A DNA stretch of 64,000 bases from Nonomuraea angiospora. Lineage in GTDB: Bacteria; Actinomycetota; Actinomycetes; Streptosporangiales; Streptosporangiaceae. A program made the position numbers and the translations under genes. The DNA is taken from positions 11,098,001 through 11,162,000 of the forward strand of contig NZ_JADBEK010000001.1 in the NCBI RefSeq assembly GCF_014873145.1, in the 5' to 3' direction. A model generated the notes under the pieces. The model had not been told where the DNA came from. It worked only from the letters and a program-made list of their open reading frames with translations, and ran no database searches. Below are positions 9,626 to 18,408 of the stretch, piece by piece (the first letter of the stretch is position 1; every line of letters starts with the position of its first letter).

Positions 9626-9672
9626 GCGGGGCGCCCCGCGGCATGCGAGCATCCAGACGGGGTCGCGACCCC
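9626..9672. promoter_or_regulatory. Two perfect 14-bp palindromes in the leader of the second SARP gene
   Basis: GCGGGGCGCCCCGC at 9626-9639 and GGGGTCGCGACCCC at 9659-9672 are both perfect palindromes, with centres 33 bp apart (about three helical turns). They lie between the predicted promoter and the GTG at 9710, with a GGAGGG ribosome site at 9693-9698. They may be operator sites or RNA hairpins. Confidence 0.4.
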
Positions 9673-9709
9673 CGGATGATGAGCCGGTCTCTGGAGGGCT
9701 GAGGGAAGC

Positions 9710-12517
9710 GTGCTGCGAGTCGAGTTCGGCGTGCTGGGGGAGATCTGCGCCTGGGCCGGCGGCCAGGCGATCGAGCTGGGGCCGGCCAGGCAGCGGAGCG
9801 TGCTGGCGGCGCTGCTGGTGAAGGTCAACCAGCCGGTGTCCCTCGACCAGCTGACCGACTGCGTGTGGGGGGAGGATCCGCCCCGGCGGCCGGCCGCGAC
9901 CCTGCAGAGCTACCTGTCCCGGCTGCGTACGTCCCTGCCGGCGGCCTGGGACGGCGGCATCCGCCGCAGCGGCGGCGGCTACCTGCTGCGGGCCGACGAG
10001 AGCGCGGTGGACCTGCACCGCTTCCACGACCTGCGCGACCGGGCCCGCGCGAGCGACGACGCCACCGCCGAACGCCTGTACGAGCAGGCGCTGGACCTGT
10101 GGCGCGGCGAGCCCTTCGCCGACCTGGACACCTCGTGGGCGCGGGCGCAGCGGCACGTCCTGCAGGGCGAGCGGCTGGCCGCGCGCCTGGCCTACCACGA
10201 CGTACGGCTGCGCCGCGGCGGCCACGCCGCCCTCCTCGGCACCCTGGAGTCCCTGGCGGCCGAACACCCGCTGGACGAGCGGCCGGCCGCCCAGCTGATC
10301 CTCGCCCTGTACCGCAGCGGCCGCCAGGGCGAGGCCTTCCAGCAGTACGAGCGGATCCGCAAGCGGCTGGCCGCCGACCTCGGCGTGGACCCCGGCCCTG
10401 ACCTGCGGCTCCTGCACCACCAGATGCTCACCGCCGCGGTGGCGCCCGCCCCCGCCGAACCCGCCCCGGCGCCTCCCGCCCCTGGGCCCCCACCCGCCCG
10501 GGCCGTGGTGCCGCGACAGCTGCCCGCGCCGCCGCCGGTGTTCGTCGGACGCCCGCGCGAGCTGGCCACCCTGGACGACGCGCTGACCGGCGACGGCGGG
10601 GACCGGGTGGCGATGATCTCCGCCATCGGCGGGTACGGCGGCATCGGCAAGACCTGGCTGGCCCTGTACTGGGCGCACCACCACGTGGACCGCTTCCCGG
10701 ACGGGCAGATCTACCTGGACCTGCGCGGATTCGACGCCGCGAACGCGCCCATGCCGGTGGAGACGGCCCTGCGCCTGCTGATCGGCGCGCTCGGCGCGGA
10801 TCCCGCCGCCGTCCCGCGGCGGCCGGAGGAGCAGACCGCGCTCTACCGCAGCCTGACGGCCCGCAAACGCCTGCTGATCGTGCTCGACAACGCCCGCGAC
10901 AGCGCCCAGGTCGTCCCGCTGCTGCCGGGCACGCCCTCCTGCACCGTGCTGGTCACCAGCCGTAACCAGCTCCCCGGGCTGATCGCCGGCCACGACGCCC
11001 GCCACGTGCCGCTGGACGTGCTCGACGCCGCCGAAGCCCGCCGGCTGCTGCTGCACCACCTGGGGCCCGAGCGGGTCGACGCCGAGCCGGAGGCCGTGGC
11101 CGCCCTGGTCGAGCGCTGCGCAGGGCTGCCGCTGGCGCTGAGCATCATCGCGGCCCGCGCCCTGATGAGCCCGTGGCTGCCGCTCGCGTCCCTGGCCGAG
11201 GAGCTGCGCGCGGAGTCCACCCGGCTCGACGCGCTGGACGCCGGCGAGCTGTCGGCCGACCTGCGGACCGTGTTCGCCGCGTCGTACCGCGCGCTGGAGC
11301 CGGAGGCGGCCCGGCTGTTCCGATTATTGGCCCTGCACCCCGGACCGGACCTCCCGCCGCCCGCCGCGGCCAGCCTCATGGGCACGGACGCCCGGCGGCC
11401 CATGGCCGGGCTGGTCCGCGCGCACCTGGTCACCGAGCACGCCCCCGGCCGCTTCGCCGTCCACGACCTGCTGCGCGACTACGCGGCCGAACGGGCGTAC
11501 GCCGAGGACAGCGAGGCCGAGCGCGACGCGGCGCTGCGCCGCCTGCTCGACCACTACCTGCACACCGCCCACGCGGCGGCCCTGCTGTTCTACCCGAACC
11601 GGCGGGCGATCCAGCTGACCGAACCCCTCGCCCCCGGCGCCGTCCCGGTCGTCCCGCGCGATCACCAGCAGGCCGCCGGCTGGCTCGCCGCCGAGAGCCA
11701 GGCGCTGCTGTGGGCGGTCAGGCGGGCCGCCGACGCCGGGCTGGCCACGCACGCCTGGCAGCTGGCCTGGTCGCTGGCCGACTACCTCAACCGCCAGGGG
11801 CGCTGGCAGGACATCCTCACCACGCAGCAGGCCGCCCTGGAGGCCGCCCGGGACCAGGGCGACCTCGTCGGACAGTGCCGGGCGCACCAGACCATCGCCC
11901 GCACCCACCTGCGGCTCGGCCGCTACGACGACGCCCGCGTCCAGCTCGATCACGCGCTCGACCTGTCCACCCGGCTCGGCGACCTGGCCCTCCAGGCCCG
12001 CGCGAACCACAGCCTCACCATGGTGTTCAGCGCTCAGGAACGCCACGGCGAGGCCCTGGTCCACGCCCAGCGGGCGCTCGAACTGTACCGGGACCTGGGC
12101 GACAAGAGCAGCACCGCCGACATCCTCAACTCCGTCGGCTGGGAGCACGCCGAACTCGGGCACCACCGCGAGGCCATCGACCACTGCGAGCAGGCCGTCG
12201 CCCTGTACGAGTCGCTCGGCGACCCGTACGGCCAGGCGGCCGCCCTGGACAGCCTGGGCTACGCCCACCACCGCGCCGGCGACCACGACCGGGCCGCCGG
12301 CCGCTACCGGCACGCGCTGCGGCTGTTCCGGGAGGTGGGGGACCGCGTGGAGGAGGCGGTGTGCCTGGTCAACCTCGGCGACACCCACCGCTCCGCCGGT
12401 GACGAGGCGGCCGCCCGCCGGGAGTGGCGGGCCGCGCTGGACATCCTCGACGAGCTCGACCGGCCCGGCGACGATCCGGTACGGAGCAGGCTCGCCGCCC
12501 GCCTCGGCGACCGCTGA
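9710..12517 (+). CDS. AfsR/SARP-family regulator with NB-ARC and TPR domains (second of three)
   Basis: Starting at a GTG, this 935-residue protein has the same architecture as the protein at 4055: winged helix 1-95, activation domain to about 245, a Pro/Ala-rich linker (about 245-270), NB-ARC with P-loop GGYGGIGKT near 306 and TPRs from about 690 to the C-terminus. Long stretches match the SARP at 4055, for example FPDGQIYLDLRGF and the LDNARD motif, so the two are probably paralogues. It is divergent from the phosphatase gene. The DNA around its stop codon is partly duplicated just downstream. Confidence 0.92.
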   Translation: MLRVEFGVLGEICAWAGGQAIELGPARQRSVLAALLVKVNQPVSLDQLTDCVWGEDPPRRPAATLQSYLSRLRTSLPAAWDGGIRRSGGGYLLRADESAVDLHRFHDLRDRARASDDATAERLYEQALDLWRGEPFADLDTSWARAQRHVLQGERLAARLAYHDVRLRRGGHAALLGTLESLAAEHPLDERPAAQLILALYRSGRQGEAFQQYERIRKRLAADLGVDPGPDLRLLHHQMLTAAVAPAPAEPAPAPPAPGPPPARAVVPRQLPAPPPVFVGRPRELATLDDALTGDGGDRVAMISAIGGYGGIGKTWLALYWAHHHVDRFPDGQIYLDLRGFDAANAPMPVETALRLLIGALGADPAAVPRRPEEQTALYRSLTARKRLLIVLDNARDSAQVVPLLPGTPSCTVLVTSRNQLPGLIAGHDARHVPLDVLDAAEARRLLLHHLGPERVDAEPEAVAALVERCAGLPLALSIIAARALMSPWLPLASLAEELRAESTRLDALDAGELSADLRTVFAASYRALEPEAARLFRLLALHPGPDLPPPAAASLMGTDARRPMAGLVRAHLVTEHAPGRFAVHDLLRDYAAERAYAEDSEAERDAALRRLLDHYLHTAHAAALLFYPNRRAIQLTEPLAPGAVPVVPRDHQQAAGWLAAESQALLWAVRRAADAGLATHAWQLAWSLADYLNRQGRWQDILTTQQAALEAARDQGDLVGQCRAHQTIARTHLRLGRYDDARVQLDHALDLSTRLGDLALQARANHSLTMVFSAQERHGEALVHAQRALELYRDLGDKSSTADILNSVGWEHAELGHHREAIDHCEQAVALYESLGDPYGQAAALDSLGYAHHRAGDHDRAAGRYRHALRLFREVGDRVEEAVCLVNLGDTHRSAGDEAAARREWRAALDILDELDRPGDDPVRSRLAARLGDR

Positions 12518-12574
12518 CGGCTCAGGCCCGCCGCCGGCCTCGGCCTTCACCGGGGACCGCTGACAGCCCAGGCC
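12509..12574. repeat. Imperfect 20-bp direct repeat duplicating the SARP stop region
   Basis: The 20 nt at 12509-12528, which include the SARP stop codon, recur at 12555-12574 with two mismatches. The 66 nt between SARP and acylase stops (12518-12583) otherwise hold nothing recognisable. Confidence 0.6.
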
Positions 12575-12583
12575 GGGACCGGA

Positions 12584-14899
12584 TCACCCGCTCACGGTGG
12601 ACGTCCTCAGCTTCGGGTCGGCGGCGATCTCGGCCTCGGTGAAACGCTCGGTGACCCACTGGCCGCGCGAGAACAGGACCGTCTGGTCGGTGTGGTGCGG
12701 CGAGCTGGGGTCGGCCGAGAGCGAATAGGTGAGGATGGTCCGCGTACGCGGCCCGGCGGGGGTGAGCTCGACGGCCATCATGAAGGTCGAGCCGGTGTCC
12801 ACCTCCGGGTAGCGCCCGTCCGTGCCGAGGATGCCGCGCATGCGTACCCTGTCGAAACAGCCCTCCCCTTCGGTGCAGCCGGGGATCGGGACCGAGTGGT
12901 AGCGCTGCGCCTGGCCCGGGGTGAGCGTCAGAGGGAGGTCGCCGGCCCGGAAGGCGGCCACGGCGTCGGCCAGGGCCAGCCGCACCACCGGGTCGTCGCT
13001 CTTGAGACCCCGGGGGGTGGCCAGCGGGCGCGCGGGATCGAACGGCACCCGCCACGGGCTGAAGACGGGCTCTCCCGGCTCGGTGGGCCGCCCCAGCCGC
13101 TCGAAGAACTCGCGCCACAGGATGGCCCCCTGGCCGTCCAGGGTGGCCCGCCCGTTCCACTTGAGCAGCGTCCGGCAGGCCTCGCGCACGTCCACCCGCT
13201 TGCCGCCGGACGCGGTCAGGGTGCTGTCACGGCACAGCTTCGGCAGGTCCGGGCGCATGAGCTCGAAGGTGTGGTTGCGCTTGCCCTGCACGGTGGCCTG
13301 CAGCGTCTCCAGGGTGAAGCCGGGGGCGCCGAGCCCGTCGGAGCCGGACAGCCGCTGGGCGATCATGTCCAGGCTGACGCGGGGGCGCGGCTCCAGCTCG
13401 GTACGCGCCTTGCCGAACGCGAGCGGATAGCCGGTCAGCGGCGCCGACGGGTTCGTCATCCAGAAGGTGTTGTTGGAGTTGGCCACGTAGTCGGCGCGGG
13501 TCAGCCTCGGCCGGCCGCCCGGCCCGAATATGCCGGGCACGACGGCGTCGCGGTCCTCGCCCCACAGGCAGGCGGAGGTCGAGCCGTCCAGGACGTACTC
13601 CTCCAGGCCCGGGATGGGGGAGGGCTTGCCGCACCGCTCAGCCTGGGCGTCGGTGACATGGGGGACCATCGAGGTGTCGGCGAAGTAGGCGCTCCCGCCG
13701 ACGTCGGTGGCGAGCGTGTGGACGAACGGCATGCCCTGGTAGGTGCTCTGGGCGGCGCGCAGCTGGGTGAGGTTCCGCGCCCTGCCCATCGCCAGCCACT
13801 CGTCGGCCGCGCGCAGGTTGTCGGCGTTGGCGTCGGCCAGCGCGTAGGCGACCTTGCCGCTCTGCCCGGCGGCCAGCACCGGGCCGTAGCGCGAGGTGTA
13901 GAGCGTGTGGTCCACGACGGTGCCGTCCTGCAGGGTGACCTGCACCTCCTGGCGGCCCATCGGCTCGGTCCGGCCGTCCACCCGATAGCTGGCGCGGTCC
14001 GCGAGGTCGAGCCGGTAGAGGGTGAAGCGCTGGGCGTGGGAGACCGTGTGGGTCCAGGCCATGGTCGCGTTGTGACCGATCTGGACGACGGGCGTGCCGT
14101 ACAGGCTGCCGCCGGAGACGTCGAGCACGCCGGGGATGGTCAGCTGCACCTGGTAGAAGCGGCGGATCCCGTTCCAGGGGAAGTGCGGGTCGGCCAGCAC
14201 CATGCCGTGGCCGTCGCGGGTCGCCCGGCGGCCGAGCGCCCAGGCGTTGCTGCCCGCGGCGGGCCTGCGCTCCGGCCCCTCTGATTCGGACTCGGCCTCG
14301 GCCTTCCCGACGACGTACTCCTTCATCCCGGCGATGCCGACCATCCGGCTGAGGTCGAGCAGGTTGTTCCACATGTCGGTCGCGGTGATGGGGCCGACCC
14401 AGGCCTTGCCCCGGCAGGTGGGATCCGGCAGGTTCGCCACGCCGGTCCGCTCCAGATAGCGGTTGTACCCGGCGACGTAGCCGTCCACGAGCCGGCGCAG
14501 CTCCTCGCTCGGGCCCAGCGGCGATCGCCGGGCCAGCAGCCGGGGCACCACGCCGGAGTCGGCGACGCTCTTGTAGTAGACGTCGCTGACCAGGTTGGCG
14601 ACCGGGCGGACCGGGTCGTCGGACTTCGCCTGCGGGCCGAAGTAGCGGGACCGCTCGCCCCGCAGCGTCACCACCCAGGAGGCCAGCACGCAGAGGTTGT
14701 CCTGGGCGAAGGCGTAGCCGTACCCGAATCCGAGTCCGCCGTAGTCCTTGGCGGAGATGTGGGGGATGCCGTACTCGGTGCGCCGGATCTCGGCCGAGTA
14801 GCGGCCGTCGTCCGCCAGGGCCGGCGCGTCGGTGCGCGCCACCACCAGGACGGCGGCGACCAGGGCCGGCGCGATCAGCGCGGCCGATCTCAGCTTCAT
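12584..14899 (-). CDS. Secreted penicillin acylase family (Ntn-hydrolase) amidase
   Basis: The protein has 771 residues and starts at the ATG at 14899 behind AGGAG. Residues 1-29 are a signal peptide ending ALA. The precursor has the family plan: an alpha part, a spacer and a beta part whose first residue is the catalytic serine. Here that is Ser217 in AAGSNAWALG, where autocatalytic cleavage would occur. The N-terminal RTEYGIPHI and AFAQDNLC segments are typical of the family. Relatives cleave penicillin side chains, cyclic lipopeptides or acyl-homoserine lactones; the substrate cannot be read from sequence. It lies 8 nt downstream of the FtsX-like permease gene and probably belongs to the PadR-ABC operon. 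Confidence 0.92.
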   Translation of the reverse strand: MKLRSAALIAPALVAAVLVVARTDAPALADDGRYSAEIRRTEYGIPHISAKDYGGLGFGYGYAFAQDNLCVLASWVVTLRGERSRYFGPQAKSDDPVRPVANLVSDVYYKSVADSGVVPRLLARRSPLGPSEELRRLVDGYVAGYNRYLERTGVANLPDPTCRGKAWVGPITATDMWNNLLDLSRMVGIAGMKEYVVGKAEAESESEGPERRPAAGSNAWALGRRATRDGHGMVLADPHFPWNGIRRFYQVQLTIPGVLDVSGGSLYGTPVVQIGHNATMAWTHTVSHAQRFTLYRLDLADRASYRVDGRTEPMGRQEVQVTLQDGTVVDHTLYTSRYGPVLAAGQSGKVAYALADANADNLRAADEWLAMGRARNLTQLRAAQSTYQGMPFVHTLATDVGGSAYFADTSMVPHVTDAQAERCGKPSPIPGLEEYVLDGSTSACLWGEDRDAVVPGIFGPGGRPRLTRADYVANSNNTFWMTNPSAPLTGYPLAFGKARTELEPRPRVSLDMIAQRLSGSDGLGAPGFTLETLQATVQGKRNHTFELMRPDLPKLCRDSTLTASGGKRVDVREACRTLLKWNGRATLDGQGAILWREFFERLGRPTEPGEPVFSPWRVPFDPARPLATPRGLKSDDPVVRLALADAVAAFRAGDLPLTLTPGQAQRYHSVPIPGCTEGEGCFDRVRMRGILGTDGRYPEVDTGSTFMMAVELTPAGPRTRTILTYSLSADPSSPHHTDQTVLFSRGQWVTERFTEAEIAADPKLRTSTVSG

Positions 14900-14907
14900 C
14901 GCAACTC

Positions 14908-17118
14908 CTATTCGAAACGCGCGTTGTCGGGCGCGGTCATGCGTCTGAGCAGCGGGAGGGCGGTGAGGATCACCAGGAGGGAGGCGGCCAGGCCGCCGCC
15001 GAGGCAGGCGAAGTAGACGGGCCCGGGCATCGCCGGCGAGGCGCCCTTCATCGCGAGCTGGCCGATGGCCGGCTCGGCCACGGCGAAGCCGGCGCCGGCG
15101 GCGAGCACGGCGGCCAGGACGAGCGGCAGCGCCGACTCCAGCAGCACCACCGTGGCCAGGGTCCGCGCGGGCGTGCCGGCCAGCCGCAGCAGCGTGAACG
15201 GCTGCCTGCGCTCCACCAGGCCGCCGCCGACCGCCACCACGAGGCTGCAGCCGCCCGCGACCAGGGTGAGCGCGACCATGGCCAGCGCGATGCTCTCCGC
15301 GCGGGTGTAGAGGTCGGCCCTGACCTGGGCGATCTCGGCGAAGGTCATCGGCGCTTGCGCGGAGTGGCCGGCCACCAGGGTACGCAGCCGCTCCAGCGTG
15401 GCCCCGTCGCCCGTACGGATCATGACGGCCATCAGATCGAGCCCGTCGGCGGAGGCGGCCTCGCTGGCCGGTCCGGCCAGCGGGAGGAGCTTGTCGACGG
15501 TGAGGGGGTTGTCGGCGCCGACGACGCGGTCGAACCGGCCCAGCACGGCCCGCGCGCCCTCGGGGCACCGGCCGAGCATGGGGAAATGGGCCAGGTCGGA
15601 GCACTCGACGACGGAGGTCGCGGGCGGCGAGCCGTCGGGCGGCGGGCGCAGGCTCTCCAGATCCGCCCTGGCGTAGATCGGCAGCACGTCCACGCCGGGC
15701 CGGGCACGGACCTGGGCGAGCAGGTCCGCCGCCGCCCGCGGCGACAGGCTCGCGATGCCCGGCCGCCAGAGCGTGGCGCCCAGCACGTCGTTGAGCGTGC
15801 CGCCGGCCACGGCCCGCTGGCCCGCGACCACCGTGGGCACGACGGCCGCGATCGCCGTACCGATGAACACCGCCAGCACCAGCCCGCTCACCGACCTGAA
15901 CGCGGTCTTCGGGTCGGCGGCCAGGCGCTGGGCGGCCAGCAGCGTCGCCGCGCCACGGGTCAGCCGGGCGGCCAGGCGCGCGCCGAGCATCGTCAGCCAC
16001 GGCCCGGCCAGCACGAGCCCCACCATGACGAGCGCGATCCCCGCGTTGGCCAGCAGGGTGTCGGGTTTGCCGTCCTTGAACGCCGGGCCCGCGAACAGCC
16101 CCAGCCCGGCGAGCAGCGGGATCACCCGCCACGCCCTCGGTGGCGGCGGGGCGGACTTCCTGGCCACGCCGAGCGGCGAGATCCGCACCCGGCGCAGCGA
16201 CCACAGGGCGGCGCCCGCCGCGACGAGGGGCACGCAGGCGATCACGGCCGCGTACTGCCAGGGGCTCGGGACGGCCAGCTCGGGGAAGAAGCGCGAACCG
16301 GTGATCCGGATCCCGGCCACGGCCGGCCGTACCAGCTGGAAGAGCACGACGCCGGCCAGCGCGCCGAGCAGCGCGCCCAGCGCGGCGTCCACCGCGGCCA
16401 GGATGTTGATCTGCCGGGAGGTGGCGCCGACCAGCCGGATCGCCGCGAAGCGCGTCTCGCGGCGGGCGGCGGCCAGCCGGGTGGCAGTGCCCACCAGCAC
16501 CAGCACCGGGACGATCAGCCCGACGGCGGCGATGCCGAACCCGAACCGGTAGACGTCCGCGCTCTGGTCGACCGCCGGCTCGGTCGCGACCGTGTCGACC
16601 TGCCGGGTGCCGGTCATGGCGGCGACCTGCTGCGGCGTTCCGCCCACCACGATGACCAGCTCGTCGGGCCCGGACAGCGCGGCCCGGCCGATCAGGCCCG
16701 CCCGCGTCCCGGGGAAGCGGGCGGCGAGTTGCTCGCGCGGCGCCGAGTCCAGCAGCCCGGCCAGCGCGGGCGAGGCGTAGTACTGGCCGGGGCCGGGCAT
16801 GCGGGACAGGCCGGGGATGACCGGCGCCCGGTCGCCGAGCGCGGCGGCGTCGAGCCTGGTGATGGTCCGGCCCGCGTAGAAGTCCTCGCGCAGGTTCCAC
16901 AGGGCGCCGCCGGTGGCGCCCAGGGCCCAGCCGCTGGGCGCGGTGCCGCGCGTGCACTCCCAGCAGGGCCGCTCGCCGGTGGCCTGGAAGGCGTTGAACA
17001 GCGACAACGTCGCCAGCAGCACCCCGACGCCGGCCGCCACCCCGGCCACGATCAGCGCCAGCCGGGCCGCCGTCTCCCTGCCGCTGCGCAGCGACAGCCG
17101 CAGTCCCAGCAGGATCAC
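14908..17118 (-). CDS. FtsX-like ABC transporter permease
   Basis: This 736-residue protein starts at the GTG at 17118, overlapping the ATPase stop by 4 nt (GTGA). It has the duplicated FtsX/MacB permease plan: an N-terminal membrane segment (about 14-40), a large extracytoplasmic domain, three clustered helices (about 205-330), a second repeat and a C-terminal helix set ending MTAPDNARFE. MacB-like systems use ATP to move substrates, often antibiotics or lipoproteins, across or out of the membrane. A long run-on ORF in this frame extends past 17118, but the upstream part lies over the ATPase in the wrong frame and is not coding. Confidence 0.88.
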   Translation of the reverse strand: MILLGLRLSLRSGRETAARLALIVAGVAAGVGVLLATLSLFNAFQATGERPCWECTRGTAPSGWALGATGGALWNLREDFYAGRTITRLDAAALGDRAPVIPGLSRMPGPGQYYASPALAGLLDSAPREQLAARFPGTRAGLIGRAALSGPDELVIVVGGTPQQVAAMTGTRQVDTVATEPAVDQSADVYRFGFGIAAVGLIVPVLVLVGTATRLAAARRETRFAAIRLVGATSRQINILAAVDAALGALLGALAGVVLFQLVRPAVAGIRITGSRFFPELAVPSPWQYAAVIACVPLVAAGAALWSLRRVRISPLGVARKSAPPPPRAWRVIPLLAGLGLFAGPAFKDGKPDTLLANAGIALVMVGLVLAGPWLTMLGARLAARLTRGAATLLAAQRLAADPKTAFRSVSGLVLAVFIGTAIAAVVPTVVAGQRAVAGGTLNDVLGATLWRPGIASLSPRAAADLLAQVRARPGVDVLPIYARADLESLRPPPDGSPPATSVVECSDLAHFPMLGRCPEGARAVLGRFDRVVGADNPLTVDKLLPLAGPASEAASADGLDLMAVMIRTGDGATLERLRTLVAGHSAQAPMTFAEIAQVRADLYTRAESIALAMVALTLVAGGCSLVVAVGGGLVERRQPFTLLRLAGTPARTLATVVLLESALPLVLAAVLAAGAGFAVAEPAIGQLAMKGASPAMPGPVYFACLGGGLAASLLVILTALPLLRRMTAPDNARFE

Positions 17119-17804
17119 CGCAGGACCCCGGCGTACGGGTCGGTCACCTTGCCGTCGCGCACCACGACCTCGCGGTCGGCGCAGGCGGCCACCCGGGCGT
17201 CGTGCGTCACCACGATCACGGTGGCGCCCTCCTCGCGGGCCAGGCCGACCAGCAGGTCCATCACGTGCTCGCCCGTGAGCGAGTCGAGCGCGCCGGTCGG
17301 CTCGTCGGCGAAGACGACACGCGGCCCCGTCACCAGCGCCCGCGCGATGGCCACCCGCTGCGCCTGCCCGCCCGACAGCTCCCCGGTACGCCGGCCACCC
17401 AGCCCGGCCAGCTCCAGCCGCTCCAGCCAGGACGCGGCCCGCGCGTATGCCTGCTTGCGCCGGGTACGGCCGAGCAGCAGCGGCAGCGCCACGTTGTCGG
17501 CCACCGTCAGCTCGGGCACGAGCTGGCCGAACTGGAAGACGAACCCGAAGGCGGTGCGCCGCAGCTCGCTGCGGCGGCCGTCGTCCAGCGTGTCGAGCCG
17601 CCGCCCGTCGAACCAGACCTCGCCGGTGTCCGGGGTGAAGATCCCCGCCAGGCAGTGCAGCAGCGTCGACTTGCCGGAACCGCTGGGCCCCATGATGGCC
17701 AGGACCTCGCCCGCGGCCACCGACAGGCCGGCCTCCCGCAGCGCGGGCGTGCTGCCGAAGGAGCGGCTGATGCCCTCGGCCCGCAGCAGCGCGTTGACGA
17801 TCAT
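17115..17804 (-). CDS. ABC transporter ATP-binding protein (MacB/LolD type)
   Basis: The protein has 229 residues. It carries Walker [10 protein letters not shown] (39-47), Q-loop near 91, signature LSGGQAQR (143-150), Walker B VVFADEP with the D-loop GALDS, and switch His201 in VTHD. It powers the FtsX-like permease encoded directly downstream. The ATG at 17804 overlaps the stop of the PadR gene (ATGA), so regulator, ATPase and permease are translated as one chain. Confidence 0.95.
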   Translation of the reverse strand: MIVNALLRAEGISRSFGSTPALREAGLSVAAGEVLAIMGPSGSGKSTLLHCLAGIFTPDTGEVWFDGRRLDTLDDGRRSELRRTAFGFVFQFGQLVPELTVADNVALPLLLGRTRRKQAYARAASWLERLELAGLGGRRTGELSGGQAQRVAIARALVTGPRVVFADEPTGALDSLTGEHVMDLLVGLAREEGATVIVVTHDARVAACADREVVVRDGKVTDPYAGVLR

Positions 17805-18328
17805 CGTTCGCGCACCGTTTCCGCCAGCGCCCCCAGCCTGGCCTGGGTGACGTCGATCCAGCGCAGGTCGGCCTCCAGCCGGAACAGGGCATGGTCGGCG
17901 AGGAGCGTGTCGATCAGCGCGCCGCCGCGCTTGACCTCCGACAGCTCCCGCATGCGCCGCAGATGCGTGGCCCGCTGGGCGTCGAGGTAGCCCGCCGCGT
18001 CGCGGCCCAGCATCAGCGCCAGCACGACCTTCGTGAACAGCACCGTCTGCAGGTACGGCTCGGCCGCGACCGGCTCGGCCAGCCACCTCTCGACCTCGCT
18101 CCGGCCGACCGGGGTGATGGCATAGCGCTTGCGGTCCGGGCCGTCGCCCGGCTCGCTCTGCCCGGCGGCGATCTTGCCGTCCCTGGCCAGGCGGGCGAGC
18201 GTGGAGTACACCTGGCCGAACGGCAGGGACTTGCCCCCGCCGAAGTAGGTGTCGTAGTCGCGTTTCAGGTCGTAACCATGGCTCGGCTCCCGCTCCAGGA
18301 GGCCGAGCAGCGCAAGGGGAACGCTCAT
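17801..18328 (-). CDS. PadR family transcriptional regulator
   Basis: This 175-residue protein has an N-terminal PadR winged helix (LALLGLLEREPSHGYDLKRDYDTYFG, with the usual YSTLARLARDGKI wing) and a C-terminal helical dimerisation region of the Vir type (about 90-175). PadR proteins coupled to ABC exporters usually repress their own operon until the exported compound binds. It heads the operon with the ATPase, the permease and probably the acylase. No ribosome-binding site precedes the ATG, while a -10-like TATAGT ends 8 nt before it, suggesting a leaderless mRNA. Confidence 0.92.
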   Translation of the reverse strand: MSVPLALLGLLEREPSHGYDLKRDYDTYFGGGKSLPFGQVYSTLARLARDGKIAAGQSEPGDGPDRKRYAITPVGRSEVERWLAEPVAAEPYLQTVLFTKVVLALMLGRDAAGYLDAQRATHLRRMRELSEVKRGGALIDTLLADHALFRLEADLRWIDVTQARLGALAETVRER

Positions 18329-18336
18329 GCCCGGAG

Positions 18337-18355
18337 ACTATACTCTGAGGGTATA
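18337..18355 (-). promoter_or_regulatory. PadR operator overlapping a leaderless promoter
   Basis: TATAC, 7 nt, GTATA (18339-18355) is a perfect inverted repeat, resembling the ATAC/GTAT half-sites of PadR operators. A GAGG(G)TATA element recurs just upstream, near 18363-18371. On the minus strand TATAGT (18342-18337) overlaps the repeat and ends 8 nt before the PadR ATG, so a bound repressor would cover the promoter. Confidence 0.6.
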
Positions 18356-18408
18356 TCCGCGAGGTATAAATGCCCGAGCCCGCCGGATAGTCGGCCCCGC
18401 CGCCGGTT

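Noticed and set aside
12584..16957. 1457-aa continuous minus-strand frame
   Set aside because: Only the last 771 residues (from 14899) are the acylase; the upstream part lies over the permease gene in the wrong frame, and a signal peptide and ribosome site mark the true start.
14908..17892. 994-aa minus frame suggesting an ATPase-permease fusion
   Set aside because: The first 260 residues are out of frame with the ATPase; the real ATPase and permease are separate genes overlapping by GTGA.
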